Of a DNA stretch of 64,000 bases, positions 8,448 through 17,308 are shown piece after piece. The translations under genes and the position numbers were made by a program. The DNA is from Pseudorhodoplanes sp. (GTDB lineage Bacteria; Pseudomonadota; Alphaproteobacteria; Rhizobiales; Xanthobacteraceae), in assembly GCA_032027085.1 (NCBI GenBank), contig JAVSMS010000001.1, positions 1,690,332 to 1,754,331 of the forward strand, written 5' to 3'. Below the pieces are notes generated by a model that searched no databases, had not been told where the DNA came from, and was given only the letters and a program-made list of their open reading frames with translations. Positions within the stretch are counted from its first letter, which is position 1; every line of letters begins with the position of its first letter.

Positions 8448-9446
8448 CTACAGCAGACCATTTTCCTGCGCAAGATCCTTCAGCGAGCGCTCCGGCCGGG
8501 CGCCGAGATGCTGTATCACTTCGGCAGCTGCAAGTGCGCCGAGCTGGCCGGCCTTCACATGATCGGAGCCGCGCGCCAGCCCAACCAGAAACCCAGCGGC
8601 GAATAGATCGCCAGCGCCGGTTGTGTCCACGACCTTCGAGACTGGAGAGGCCGGAACGGCTTTCACCGCATCGGCGCTGACGACCACGCAGCCTTTTTCG
8701 CTACGCGTTACCACAGCGAGAGTTGCGTCCTTGCGCAGTGCAGCAACGGCCGTATCGAAATCCGCCGTCTCATACAGGCTCTTGAGCTCGGCCTCGTTGG
8801 CAAAGATCAGATCGACGGTCTTTTCGCGCAGCAATTTGAGAAACTCGTCGCGGTAACGGTCGACGCAAAATGAATCCGACAAGGTCAGCGCCACCATGCG
8901 TTTTGCATCATGCGACGCTTTCGCCGCCTTGCGAAACGCCTCCTTGGCATGCGGCGGGTCCCACAGATAGCCTTCGAGATAGGTGATCGCGGCGGACGCA
9001 ACGGTGTCGGGATCGATGTCGTTTGGATGCAGGTCCTGCGCGGCGCCAAGATAAGTGTTCATGGTGCGCTCGCCGTCCGGCGTGACCATGATGTAGCAGC
9101 GCGCGGTGGATGGACCATCAGATGCCGGCGGCGTTTCGAAAGCCACCTTGGCCGCCCGAATATCATGCGCGAATGAGCGCCCCAGGTCGTCATCCTTGAC
9201 CTTGCCGACAAAAGCGGCCCGCGCGCCATAGCTGGCGACGCCTGCAATCGTGTTAGCGGCCGATCCACCTGAAATTTCCGTTGCCGGCCCCATCGCATCG
9301 TAGATCGCCTGCGCGCGCGCCTCATCGATCAGCGCCATGCCCCCCTTTTGCATCTTCTGGGCAACCAGAAAATCGTCGTCGGCACGGGCGATCACATCGA
9401 CAATGGCGTTTCCGATGCCAAGGACGTCGTAGCGGGGAGCGGTCAT
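8448..9446 (-). CDS. PfkB-family carbohydrate/adenosine kinase
   Basis: A 332-residue ribokinase-fold kinase. The N-terminal GIGNAIVD and GGSAANTIAG segments (from about 60) form the substrate and lid region. DTTGAGD at 274-280 holds the anion hole and the catalytic base Asp280. Rhizobial members are often annotated as adenosine kinase, which phosphorylates adenosine to AMP; the exact substrate cannot be read from these motifs alone. The gene is divergent from trpS with a 288-nt gap and precedes the coiled-coil membrane protein gene. Confidence 0.85.
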   Translation of the reverse strand: MTAPRYDVLGIGNAIVDVIARADDDFLVAQKMQKGGMALIDEARAQAIYDAMGPATEISGGSAANTIAGVASYGARAAFVGKVKDDDLGRSFAHDIRAAKVAFETPPASDGPSTARCYIMVTPDGERTMNTYLGAAQDLHPNDIDPDTVASAAITYLEGYLWDPPHAKEAFRKAAKASHDAKRMVALTLSDSFCVDRYRDEFLKLLREKTVDLIFANEAELKSLYETADFDTAVAALRKDATLAVVTRSEKGCVVVSADAVKAVPASPVSKVVDTTGAGDLFAAGFLVGLARGSDHVKAGQLGALAAAEVIQHLGARPERSLKDLAQENGLL

Positions 9447-9705
9447 TCTATTACCTCGCGTGAAAAGCGGGGCGCACTATAACGACGGATCAAGCGCGGG
9501 CAACCGGGCTCACATCCCAGTCATGGCAGCGCGTTCGAACCGACATGATCGCACGGGCCGCATCCCATGCCGCTGCCTACCGATCGCAGCATGTTGCCTC
9601 AGGGGCTGGCGCTGGTCTGACACGCACAAGGCCCATGCGGGCCCGTCGCCTTTCGGAAGGTGGGCAATCAGCCCTTGCCACCCGCCGCTACCCCGTGGCA
9701 TCTGA

Positions 9706-9727
9706 CCCGCGCTTGTAGCGCGGGGAG
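9706..9727 (+). promoter_or_regulatory. Hairpin overlapping the trpS ribosome binding site
   Basis: Arms 9706-9713 and 9717-9724 form a perfect 8-bp GC-rich stem with a 3-base loop. The right arm runs into the GGGGAG ribosome binding site (9722-9727), seven bases before the trpS ATG. In RNA this would hide part of the site and could tune trpS translation. Confidence 0.6.
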
Positions 9728-9734
9728 TTTCACG

Positions 9735-10769
9735 ATGGCGTTCAAGGAACGCGTTTTTTCCGGCGTCCAGCCGACCGGCAATCTGCATCTCGGCAATTAT
9801 CTGGGCGCCATCACGAGATTCGTGGCTTTGCAGGAGAGCCACGACTGCATCTATTGCGTGGTCGACATGCATGCCATCACGGTGTGGCAGGACCCGGCCG
9901 AACTCACCCGCAATATTCGCGAAGTGACCGCGGCTTTCATCGCCGCCGGCATCGATCCGAAAAAGCACATCGTTTTCAACCAAAGCCAGGTGGCCGAGCA
10001 CGCCGAACTGGCCTGGGTGTTCAATTGCGTCGCGCGCATGGGTTGGCTCAACCGCATGACCCAGTTCAAGGAAAAGGCCGGCAAGGACCGCGAAAACGTG
10101 TCCGTCGGCCTGTTTGCCTATCCGAGCCTGATGGCTGCCGACATTCTGATTTATCGCGCGACGCATGTGCCGGTCGGAGAGGATCAGAAGCAACATCTCG
10201 AATTGGCGCGCGATATCGCGCAAAAATTCAACAACGATTATTCCGATTCCATCAAGTCACGCGGATTCGGCGATGCGTTTTTTCCGCAGCCGGAGCCTTT
10301 GATACAGGGGCCAGCGACCCGCGTGATGTCCCTGCGCGACGGCACGAAGAAAATGTCGAAATCCGACACGTCTGACAATTCGCGCATCAACCTGACCGAC
10401 AATGCCGACGCCATCGCACAGAAAATCCGCAAGGCGAAGACAGATCCGCATCCGCTGTCGAATGATCCGAAGGAGCTTGAGCAACGGCCGGAAGCGGACA
10501 ATCTTGTCGGCATCTACGCGGCTTTGAACGAGACGAGCAAGGCGGATGTTCTCAAGCAATTCGGCGGTGCGCAGTTCTCGACATTCAAGAACGCCCTTGT
10601 CGATCTCGCCGTCGCAAAGCTTGGACCGATCGGCGCGGAAATGAAAAAGCTGGTCGGCGATCCCGCCTATATCGATTCCGTGCTGGCCGATGGTTCCATC
10701 CGCGCACAGGCGATCGCGAGCGAGACAATGAATGCCGTCAAGGACATCGTCGGGTTCGTGCGACGATAG
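9735..10769 (+). CDS. trpS: Tryptophanyl-tRNA synthetase
   Basis: A 344-residue class I synthetase that charges tRNA-Trp with tryptophan in the cytosol. The HIGH-equivalent is TGNLHLGNY (residues 14-22) and the second ATP loop is KMSKS at 206-210. Length and motif placement are normal. The start is the ATG at 9735, after GGGGAG; the frame is open another 75 nt but without support. The leader hairpin at 9706-9724 overlaps this ribosome binding site. It is followed after 128 nt by a universal stress protein gene. Confidence 0.97.
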   Translation: MAFKERVFSGVQPTGNLHLGNYLGAITRFVALQESHDCIYCVVDMHAITVWQDPAELTRNIREVTAAFIAAGIDPKKHIVFNQSQVAEHAELAWVFNCVARMGWLNRMTQFKEKAGKDRENVSVGLFAYPSLMAADILIYRATHVPVGEDQKQHLELARDIAQKFNNDYSDSIKSRGFGDAFFPQPEPLIQGPATRVMSLRDGTKKMSKSDTSDNSRINLTDNADAIAQKIRKAKTDPHPLSNDPKELEQRPEADNLVGIYAALNETSKADVLKQFGGAQFSTFKNALVDLAVAKLGPIGAEMKKLVGDPAYIDSVLADGSIRAQAIASETMNAVKDIVGFVRR

Positions 10770-10897
10770 ATCAGGTGAGAGAGAGTGTGTGTTCTGGCGT
10801 ATGAGCGACTTGTTCCTGACGCGATTCTTGTGCAACCATCCGGCCAGCGCACCAGGCTGAGCGCGACCGAAGTTAAGGCGGGACTTTGGGGGCAAGA

Positions 10898-11392
10898 ATG
10901 AGCCGCAAGCGGCGCAGCTACGAAAGCGGACACAGGCCAAAATATCTGGTCATCGTCGACGACTCGCCCGAATGCGACCGCGCAATTTATTACGCAAGCC
11001 GCCGGGTTGCGCGAATCGGCGCCAACATGATCATGCTGCGCGTGATCGACACGTCCGATCGCAATCAGCAATGGCTCGGCGTTGCCGACATCATGCGGGC
11101 GGAAGCGCATGAGGAGGCCAATGCTGCACTGGAGCGGGCGGCGGGTCGCGCAAACGGGGTGGCCGGGATCACCCCCGAACGCGCGATTCGCGAAGGAGAC
11201 TGGAGCGAGCAGATTCTCAAGCTGATCGACGAGGATGAGGATATCGAGGTCCTGATCCTGGCGGCCGCGACCGGCAAGGAAGGGCCGGGTCCGCTGGTGT
11301 CCAGTTTTGGCAAGACGGCGGGAGATTTTCCCATCCCGGTGACCATCGTGCCGGGTCATCTCACCGACGAGGAACTGGACGCGCTGTCCTAA
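10898..11392 (+). CDS. Universal stress protein (UspA family)
   Basis: A 164-residue Usp-fold protein: a beta-strand with Asp (YLVIVDDSPE) at the start, a central helix region, and near the end VLILAAATGKEGPG then PVTIVPG. The GxxG part of the nucleotide loop is visible, but the downstream Gly-Ser spacing is not the clean ATP-binding G2xG9xG(S/T) form, so nucleotide binding is uncertain. The start is the ATG at 10898 behind a GGGGG run; the in-frame TTG at 10886 is less likely. It sits between trpS and the NifU-like gene, a common rhizobial arrangement. Confidence 0.85.
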   Translation: MSRKRRSYESGHRPKYLVIVDDSPECDRAIYYASRRVARIGANMIMLRVIDTSDRNQQWLGVADIMRAEAHEEANAALERAAGRANGVAGITPERAIREGDWSEQILKLIDEDEDIEVLILAAATGKEGPGPLVSSFGKTAGDFPIPVTIVPGHLTDEELDALS

Positions 11393-11491
11393 AGACAGCG
11401 TTGACCTTTTGCGCGGAAAGCCCATTTATAGGGCAAGTCTGACCTTCGGGCCGCGGCATTCCGGCCCGACACCTCTCCGGAGCCCGTAGCA

Positions 11492-12052
11492 ATGTTCATC
11501 CAGACGGAAGCAACCCCTAATCCGGCCACGCTGAAATTCCTCCCCGGCCGTTCGGTTCTGGATCGCGGCACCATGGATATGACGGATCGCGACCAGGCCG
11601 CCAAATCGCCACTGGCCGAACGGCTGTTCGCAATCGACAAGGTTTCCGGAGTGTTCTTCGGTTCCGACTTCATCACCGTCACAAAAATTGAAGGCGACTG
11701 GCAGCAGCTCAAGCCGCTGATTCTGGGCGCGATCATGGAGCATTACATGTCAGGCGCGCCGATCCTCAGGGACGGCGCCGATTCAGCGATCGCGGGCGAC
11801 GACGAGTTTTTCGATCCCGCGGACACGGAGACCGTGAACACAATCAAGGAGCTAATTGAAACCCGGGTCCGGCCGGCGGTCGCCAATGACGGTGGCGACA
11901 TCACCTTCCGCGGGTTCAAGGACGGCGTCGTGTTTCTGTCCATGAAAGGCGCCTGCTCCGGCTGCCCGTCCTCCACCGCGACGCTGCGGCACGGCATCCA
12001 GAACCTGTTGCGCCATTTCGTGCCGGACGTGACTGAAGTCCGGCCTATATAG
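11492..12052 (+). CDS. NifU-like Fe-S scaffold/carrier protein (NFU1 type)
   Basis: A 186-residue protein with the two-domain mitochondrial NFU1 plan. The N-terminal Nfu_N domain (FIQTEATPNPATLKFLPG at 2-19) is followed by the NifU C-terminal domain with the cluster-binding CSGC at C155 and C158. Such proteins carry Fe-S clusters to client enzymes such as lipoyl synthase and aconitase. It lacks the IscU-like domain of true NifU. GGAG lies about 11 bases before the ATG. A weak stem and T4 follow the stop. Confidence 0.92.
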   Translation: MFIQTEATPNPATLKFLPGRSVLDRGTMDMTDRDQAAKSPLAERLFAIDKVSGVFFGSDFITVTKIEGDWQQLKPLILGAIMEHYMSGAPILRDGADSAIAGDDEFFDPADTETVNTIKELIETRVRPAVANDGGDITFRGFKDGVVFLSMKGACSGCPSSTATLRHGIQNLLRHFVPDVTEVRPI

Positions 12053-12057
12053 CCGCG

Positions 12058-12074
12058 TGCGGAGCCCGCATTTT
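12058..12074 (+). terminator. Weak terminator-like hairpin after the NifU-like gene
   Basis: A 5-bp stem (12058-12062 with 12066-12070) is followed directly by TTTT. It is short, so readthrough into tsaB is likely. Confidence 0.3.
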
Positions 12075-12152
12075 CGAGTTCATCACGGGCGCGGACTGAA
12101 TTAGTCTGGAGGCCACTTCCGGCCCACCCTCCAGCATCCGGCCTCTCGCTAT

Positions 12153-12833
12153 ATGCGTGTGCTTGCCATCGACACGGCACTCGAAGCCTGTTCTGCCGCC
12201 GTGCTCGACACCGGACAGGCCGCCATCCTGGCGAGCGAGACTCAGTTGATGGTGCGCGGCCACGCCGAAGCGCTCATGCCGCTCGTCGCCTCCGTCATGT
12301 CACAGGCTGGGTTGGGTTTCGGCGATATCGACCGTGTCGCCGTCACCACCGGGCCCGGCAGTTTCACGGGCCTGCGTGTCGGAATCGCCGCGGCGCGGGG
12401 GTTCGGACTGGCCGCATCCAAGCCTGTTGTCGGCGTCACCACACTCGCTGCACTCGCTGCGCCTTATATCGCCGCCGACGACAGCTTGCCGATCGCAGCC
12501 GCGATCGATGCGAGGCATCAGCACCTCTACCTGCAGCTTTTCGGCACGGGTGGTCGCACGCTGATTCCGCCGCGTGTTGTTCCGCTACGAGAGGCGACCC
12601 ATGCGGCAATGGCCGCATGCGCACGGCTCGTCGGCTCAGGCGCCGGCATGATCGCGCGCGAATGGAGCCATGAAGTTCCGCCGCCTCTTGTCGACGAGCG
12701 ACGCGCCGCGGATATTGATTGGGTTGCGCGGCTCGGCGCGGCCGCAGACAAGGAGCATTCTGCGCCGAAACCGCTGTATCTGCGTGCACCGGATGCGCAA
12801 CCGCAAAGCGCAGCTCACCTGCCCCGACGATGA
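12153..12833 (+). CDS. tsaB: tRNA threonylcarbamoyladenosine biosynthesis protein TsaB
   Basis: A 226-residue ASKHA-fold protein beginning RVLAIDTALEACSAAV, with GPGSFTGLRVG near residue 68, the signature of TsaB/YeaZ. It is the non-catalytic partner that, with TsaD, TsaC and TsaE, makes t6A37 in ANN-decoding tRNAs. No clear ribosome binding site precedes the ATG at 12153. Its stop overlaps the start of rimI by 4 nt (ATGA), a conserved pairing in proteobacteria. Confidence 0.93.
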   Translation: MRVLAIDTALEACSAAVLDTGQAAILASETQLMVRGHAEALMPLVASVMSQAGLGFGDIDRVAVTTGPGSFTGLRVGIAAARGFGLAASKPVVGVTTLAALAAPYIAADDSLPIAAAIDARHQHLYLQLFGTGGRTLIPPRVVPLREATHAAMAACARLVGSGAGMIAREWSHEVPPPLVDERRAADIDWVARLGAAADKEHSAPKPLYLRAPDAQPQSAAHLPRR

Positions 12834-13315
12834 AGGCGCTGTTCGATCTGATCTTCGGCTCATCCGAGCCGACCTATTCGGATGCGTCGATAGCCGACGC
12901 ACAAGCCATTGCGGCGTTGCATGCTGCTTCGTTTCATCGGGGTTGGAGCGAGGATGAAATCGAACGGCTGCTGCTGGATCGCAGCATTTTGACGCATCGG
13001 GCGATGGTGCGCCGCCGACTGGCCGGCTTTATCATGTCGCGCATCGTCGCCGGCGAGGCGGAAATCCTCAGTGTCGCTGTCGACTCCGCGCAACAGGGGC
13101 GCGGGCTTGCGCAAAGCCTGTTGCGTCTGCATCTGGGGCGATTGGCCGGTCTGGGCGTGAGGACTGTCTTTCTTGAAGTTGACGAGCATAACGAACCCGC
13201 CATCAAACTCTACCGCAGAACGGGTTTCTATGAAGTCGGCCGCAGAACAGGGTATTACCCCGACGGACCTTCGGGCCCGTCCAATGCCTTGACCTTGCGC
13301 CGCGATCTCGGCTGA
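12830..13315 (+). CDS. rimI: Ribosomal protein-alanine N-acetyltransferase RimI (GNAT)
   Basis: A 161-residue GNAT acetyltransferase. The acetyl-CoA loop is visible as QQGRGLAQSLL, and the C-terminal part reads VFLEVDEHNEPAIKLYRRTGF, which is the RimI signature. RimI acetylates the N-terminal alanine of ribosomal protein S18. The start ATG at 12830 overlaps the tsaB stop, indicating translational coupling. The adjacency with tsaB supports the call over other GNAT enzymes. Confidence 0.92.
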   Translation: MKALFDLIFGSSEPTYSDASIADAQAIAALHAASFHRGWSEDEIERLLLDRSILTHRAMVRRRLAGFIMSRIVAGEAEILSVAVDSAQQGRGLAQSLLRLHLGRLAGLGVRTVFLEVDEHNEPAIKLYRRTGFYEVGRRTGYYPDGPSGPSNALTLRRDLG

Positions 13316-13380
13316 TCAGCAGCCGATGGACGGCCTAGTCGCCGCCTCATATGATAGCGACCGTACCCCCGGAGAGATGC

Positions 13381-13812
13381 GTGGCCAGACCGAAAAATAC
13401 CATTGAAGCGCGTTGCGTGGAAAAGGGCATGCGCATGACCGAGCAACGTCGCACGATCGCGCGCGTTCTCAATGATGCAGACGACCACCCCGATGTGGAA
13501 GAGCTCTATCGGCGCTGCGTCAAGATCGACAATCGCATCTCCATCTCTACGGTGTATCGCACGGTCAAGCTTTTCGAAGATGCCGGCATCATCGAGCGGC
13601 ACGATTTCCGTGAAGGCCGCGCGCGTTTCGAACAGATCCCGGAATCCCACCACGACCATCTGATCAATCTCCGGACCGGGGAAGTGCTTGAATTCCAGTC
13701 CGAAGAAATTGAAAAGCTGCAGGCGGAAATCGCACGCAAGCTCGGCTACAAGCTGGTCGATCACCGGCTGGAGCTTTACGCCGTGCCGCTCAAGGACGAC
13801 GAAGCGCGCTGA
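13381..13812 (+). CDS. fur: Fur-family metalloregulator (Fur/Mur)
   Basis: A 143-residue Fur family repressor. The winged helix (GMRMTEQRRTIARVL through ISISTVYRTVKLFEDAGII) is followed by the metal site SHHDHL (H90, H91, D92, H93) and a C-terminal dimerisation domain. There is no CxxC structural zinc pair. In rhizobia this protein senses manganese (Mur) or iron and, in Bradyrhizobium, controls irr, which lies 28 kb away in this window. The GTG at 13381, seven bases after GGAG, is preferred to the ATG at 13351. The stop overlaps the ATG of the plsC remnant (TGATG). Confidence 0.92.
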   Translation: MARPKNTIEARCVEKGMRMTEQRRTIARVLNDADDHPDVEELYRRCVKIDNRISISTVYRTVKLFEDAGIIERHDFREGRARFEQIPESHHDHLINLRTGEVLEFQSEEIEKLQAEIARKLGYKLVDHRLELYAVPLKDDEAR

Positions 13813-14190
13813 TGTTGCGGCTTGCTTTCGTCTTCAGCGTCGTTGCCGGCGGCGCCGCAAATCTGACCTCAATTCAATGGTGTCTTCTCAATGCTGTCTT
13901 CGCGCGCTCGGCCTAAGGAGCAGCCGCGAAGTCACAATGTTCTTCTACCACATCCGGCGCCTGCTCCGCTTGCGCGTCCGCGTCGCCAACGTCCGTTCGT
14001 TGCCTGGTACGGCGACGCCGATTTCCCCATCGTCGGGATTTCTGTGGTGGGCGCAGCCGACGCCGTCATCGCCTTCGGCGACCCTGTTCCCTTTTCCGGC
14101 GCCGACCGCAAAATGGGGGCAAAATCCATTGAATGAATCGTCGGGCGGCCTACATCCGCAGCATTGCGCGGCAGGTCTGCACCGACCTAA
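13812..14190 (+). pseudogene. Decayed 1-acyl-glycerol-3-phosphate acyltransferase (plsC) remnant
   Basis: Related genomes have a PlsC-like acyltransferase gene between fur and miaB. Here an ATG overlapping the fur stop opens a 34-codon frame (MLRLAFVFSVVAGG...) that ends at TAA 13914-13916. The PlsC-like sequence continues in a second frame from about 13904 (LGLRSSREVT, FFYHIRRLLRLRVRV). A third frame, 13996-14136, carries the family's C-terminal region (FVAWYGDADF, then VIAFGDPVPFSGADRK). The middle, with the HX4D and EGT catalytic motifs, is missing, and the region is about half normal gene length. At least two frameshifts and one large deletion are needed. This is a protein-level reading by eye. 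Confidence 0.75.
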
Positions 14191-14347
14191 CCTGACCACG
14201 CCATTCCTTTCGCGCCGGAAAAACGCTATGAGGAAGCCCAACGCGGCCGGCGCCGCGCGACAGGCGGGATGACGGAAATACTTGGATACCAGAGAAAAAG
14301 ATCAGTCTTCTGAAATACTTGGGATCCGACCAGTCCGATCGGACGGC

Positions 14348-15748
14348 ATGACCAAACCCCAGAAGCTCTTCGTAAAGTCCTACGGTTGCCAGATGAACGT
14401 CTACGACTCGCGTCGTATGGCGGACACGTTGGCGCCTGAAGGATTTGCCGAGACCGACCGGATCGAGGACGCGGACCTGGTCATTCTCAATACCTGTCAC
14501 ATTCGCGAGAAAGCGGCCGAAAAGGTCTATTCGGAACTCGGGCGCATCCGGCAGATGAAGACGGAGGCCGCCTTGGGGGGGCGCAACCTGACCGTTGCGG
14601 TTGCCGGCTGTGTCGCGCAGGCCGAGGGTGAAGAAATCCTGCGGCGCGCTCCGGTCGTGGATCTGGTGTTTGGCCCGCAAAGCTATCACCGCTTGCCCGA
14701 CCTCCTCGCCAAGGCCCGCCGCGATGGCAAAGCCATCGACACCGATTTCCCGGTGGAAGACAAATTCGACTTTCTGAAACAGCCGACGCAGCAGGCCGTG
14801 CGTGCGCGGGGCGTCAGCGCGTTCGTGACCATTCAGGAAGGCTGCGACAAATTCTGCACTTTCTGCGTCGTGCCCTATACGCGCGGCGCAGAAGTCTCAC
14901 GGCCGGTTGCGAAAATTGTCGCCGAGGCGACACATCTTGCTGAAGCCGGCGTGCGCGAAATCACCTTGATCGGCCAGAACGTCAATGCTTTTCACGGCCG
15001 GGGCCCCGACGGCACCTCATGGACGCTGGCGCAATTGCTCTATCGCATTGCGGAAATCCCGGGTGTCGCGCGACTGCGCTACACAACGAGCCACCCTTGT
15101 GATGTCGACGACAGCCTGATCGCCGCGCATCGCGATCTGCCGCAGCTCATGCCGCAATTGCATTTGCCTGTGCAGTCCGGCTCGGACCGCATTCTGGCGG
15201 CGATGAATCGTCGCCACACCCGCGATGACTATATGCGCATCATCGACAGACTCCGATCCGTACAGCCTGCCATCGCTTTCACGTCGGATTTCATTGTCGG
15301 CTTTCCCGGTGAAACCGACGACGACTTCCGGCAAACAATCGAGCTCATCGAAGATGTCGGCTTCAACGGCTCATTTTCATTCAAATATTCGCCGCGCCCC
15401 GGCACGCCGGCGGCGGAAATGAGCGAGCGGATTCCGGACGAGGTGATGTCGGAGCAGTTGCAGGAATTGCAGGCGCTGATCGAACAGCAACTCGCGACCT
15501 TCAATGCCGGCAGCATTGGCCGGACTTTCGATGTGCTCTTCGAGAAGACTGGGCGCCACCCCGGACAAATCGTCGGCCGGTCGCCCTATCTGCAGCCGGT
15601 GCATGTCACCGGCGCGTCAGAACTGATCGGCAGGCTCGCGCGAGTCGCTATAACCAGCGTTACCGCCTACAGCCTGCACGGGACCTTGAGCGATGAGGAC
15701 AACATCGGACTGAAACGCGAACGCATTCCTGCAACGGCGGAGGCCTGA
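14348..15748 (+). CDS. miaB: tRNA-2-methylthio-N6-dimethylallyladenosine synthase MiaB
   Basis: A 466-residue radical SAM methylthiotransferase. The N-terminal UPF0004 domain holds the auxiliary cluster cysteines C14 (SYGCQMN), C50 (NTCHIR) and C88 (AGCVAQ). The radical SAM CxxxCxxC is C166, C170, C173 (CDKFCTFC). A TRAM-like domain ends the protein. It adds a methylthio group to i6A37 in tRNAs reading UNN codons. The ATG at 14348 is used; the in-frame TTG at 14282 lies in decayed plsC flank. phoH follows 64 nt downstream. Confidence 0.96.
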   Translation: MTKPQKLFVKSYGCQMNVYDSRRMADTLAPEGFAETDRIEDADLVILNTCHIREKAAEKVYSELGRIRQMKTEAALGGRNLTVAVAGCVAQAEGEEILRRAPVVDLVFGPQSYHRLPDLLAKARRDGKAIDTDFPVEDKFDFLKQPTQQAVRARGVSAFVTIQEGCDKFCTFCVVPYTRGAEVSRPVAKIVAEATHLAEAGVREITLIGQNVNAFHGRGPDGTSWTLAQLLYRIAEIPGVARLRYTTSHPCDVDDSLIAAHRDLPQLMPQLHLPVQSGSDRILAAMNRRHTRDDYMRIIDRLRSVQPAIAFTSDFIVGFPGETDDDFRQTIELIEDVGFNGSFSFKYSPRPGTPAAEMSERIPDEVMSEQLQELQALIEQQLATFNAGSIGRTFDVLFEKTGRHPGQIVGRSPYLQPVHVTGASELIGRLARVAITSVTAYSLHGTLSDEDNIGLKRERIPATAEA

Positions 15749-15812
15749 CGCATTGCGCAGCTTCAAACCGAATAATGGCTCAATCACGCCAACCCCTTCA
15801 CAGGACAGCCCG

Positions 15813-16790
15813 ATGACACGGACGGTTCTGGCTTTCGACGACAATCGCCTTGCATCAGTCCTCTTCGGCCAATACGGACAGAACCTTGCCATGATCGAGC
15901 GCAAGCTGGGCGTCGTCGCGGATTCCCGCGGCAATCACGTGACGATTGAGGGAACGCGCGACGCCTGCGACCAGGCACGCCGCGTTCTCGATACGCTTTA
16001 CGAGCAGCTCAAGAGCGGCAGCGACCTGGCGACGGGCGACGTCGAAGGCGCGATCCGGCACGCTTTGGCGCAAGGCTCGCTGTTCGATTACGACCCCAGC
16101 GCCGCACGGCCGCATTTCGAGGAAATCAATCTGCGGAAACGACCGGTCCGCGCGCGGACAGCCGGACAGGATGCCTATATCCGCGCGCTGAAACGCAACA
16201 CGTTGGTATTCGGCATTGGACCTGCTGGCACCGGCAAGACCTGGCTCGCCGTTGCGCATGCGATTTCGCTGTTTGAACGCAAGGAAGTTGACCGCATTGT
16301 CCTGTCACGGCCTGCGGTCGAAGCCGGCGAACGGCTTGGCTTTCTTCCCGGCGACATGCGCGAAAAGGTTGATCCCTATCTGCGCCCGATCTACGACGCG
16401 CTTTTCGACCTCATGGATATGCGGATCGTCGAGCGCGCGTTACAGGCCGGAGAGATCGAGATTGCGCCTTTGGCCTTCATGCGCGGGCGCACGTTGAGCA
16501 ATGCGGCGGTGATTCTCGATGAGGCGCAGAACACGACGTCAATGCAGATGAAGATGTTTCTCACCCGCTTGGGCGAGAACAGCCGGATGATCGTGACCGG
16601 CGACCCGAGCCAGGTCGATCTTCCGCTAGGGCAGACGTCGGGCCTCGCCGAGGCCACGCGCTTGCTGGCCAACATCGACGGAATCGCACAGGTTGCTTTC
16701 ACGAGCGAGGATGTCGTTCGCCATGAATTGGTCAGCAGAATTGTCTCCGCTTACGATCAGGCCAGCGCAGCGCGCCTGAAACGAGAATGA
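15813..16790 (+). CDS. phoH: PhoH-family ATPase (YbeZ)
   Basis: A 325-residue P-loop ATPase with a short N-terminal KH-like region (FGQYGQNLAMIERKLG), Walker A GPAGTGKT at 136-143 and Walker B ending VILDEAQN. PhoH/YbeZ is found beside ybeY in most proteobacteria and is thought to act with it in RNA processing or ribosome quality control. AGGA lies eight bases before the ATG at 15813; a TTG at 15753 would add 20 residues. Its stop overlaps the ybeY ATG by 4 nt. Confidence 0.93.
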   Translation: MTRTVLAFDDNRLASVLFGQYGQNLAMIERKLGVVADSRGNHVTIEGTRDACDQARRVLDTLYEQLKSGSDLATGDVEGAIRHALAQGSLFDYDPSAARPHFEEINLRKRPVRARTAGQDAYIRALKRNTLVFGIGPAGTGKTWLAVAHAISLFERKEVDRIVLSRPAVEAGERLGFLPGDMREKVDPYLRPIYDALFDLMDMRIVERALQAGEIEIAPLAFMRGRTLSNAAVILDEAQNTTSMQMKMFLTRLGENSRMIVTGDPSQVDLPLGQTSGLAEATRLLANIDGIAQVAFTSEDVVRHELVSRIVSAYDQASAARLKRE

Positions 16791-17302
16791 TCGAGATGTC
16801 GCCGATCGCCGCGGCCGATGACCCGTCACTCACGCTGGACGTGATTGTGGAATCGCCGCTTTGGGAGGAGAAGCCGGAGGCCGTAACCGTCGTCCGCGAG
16901 GCCATCACGGTTGCGGCAAAGAGCACCGAGCGGGGCGCTGCCGAGATTGCTATCCTGCTCACCGACGATTCGGCCATTCGCAAGATCAACCGTCAGTGGC
17001 GCGACCAGGACAAACCGACGAATGTCCTCTCTTTTCCCGCAAATGAGGCCGGCCTGGAGGCTGCCCATCTGGGGGATATTGTTATTGCCTACGAGACGCT
17101 GGCCCGTGAAGCTGCGGCTGAAAACAAGCCGTTTGCGCACCATCTCGCCCATTTAACCATCCATGGCTATCTTCATCTTCTCGGCTATGACCACATGAGC
17201 GACGCCGACGCCGTGCAAATGGAAAAGCTGGAAACCGCGTTACTTGAGAAACTCGGAATCCCCGATCCCTATGCTCATGCAGAGCCTGAGGATCTGAACT
17301 GA
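16787..17302 (+). CDS. ybeY: Endoribonuclease YbeY
   Basis: A 171-residue UPF0054 protein with the zinc motif H126-x3-H130-x5-H136 (HGYLHLLGYDH). YbeY is a single-strand RNase needed for 16S rRNA 3' maturation and 70S quality control. It overlaps phoH and is followed 6 nt later by the CorC-like gene, the conserved phoH-ybeY-corC-lnt order. Confidence 0.95.
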   Translation: MIEMSPIAAADDPSLTLDVIVESPLWEEKPEAVTVVREAITVAAKSTERGAAEIAILLTDDSAIRKINRQWRDQDKPTNVLSFPANEAGLEAAHLGDIVIAYETLAREAAAENKPFAHHLAHLTIHGYLHLLGYDHMSDADAVQMEKLETALLEKLGIPDPYAHAEPEDLN

Positions 17303-17308
17303 ACCGCC

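Noticed and set aside
9510-9560. A TTCGAACC stretch resembling a tRNA T arm
   Set aside because: No acceptor stem, D arm or anticodon arm could be folded around it.
13381-13812. Reading the first Fur-family gene as a second Irr
   Set aside because: It lacks the heme motif and has the SHHDHL site of the Fur/Mur branch; Irr is the gene at 41515.
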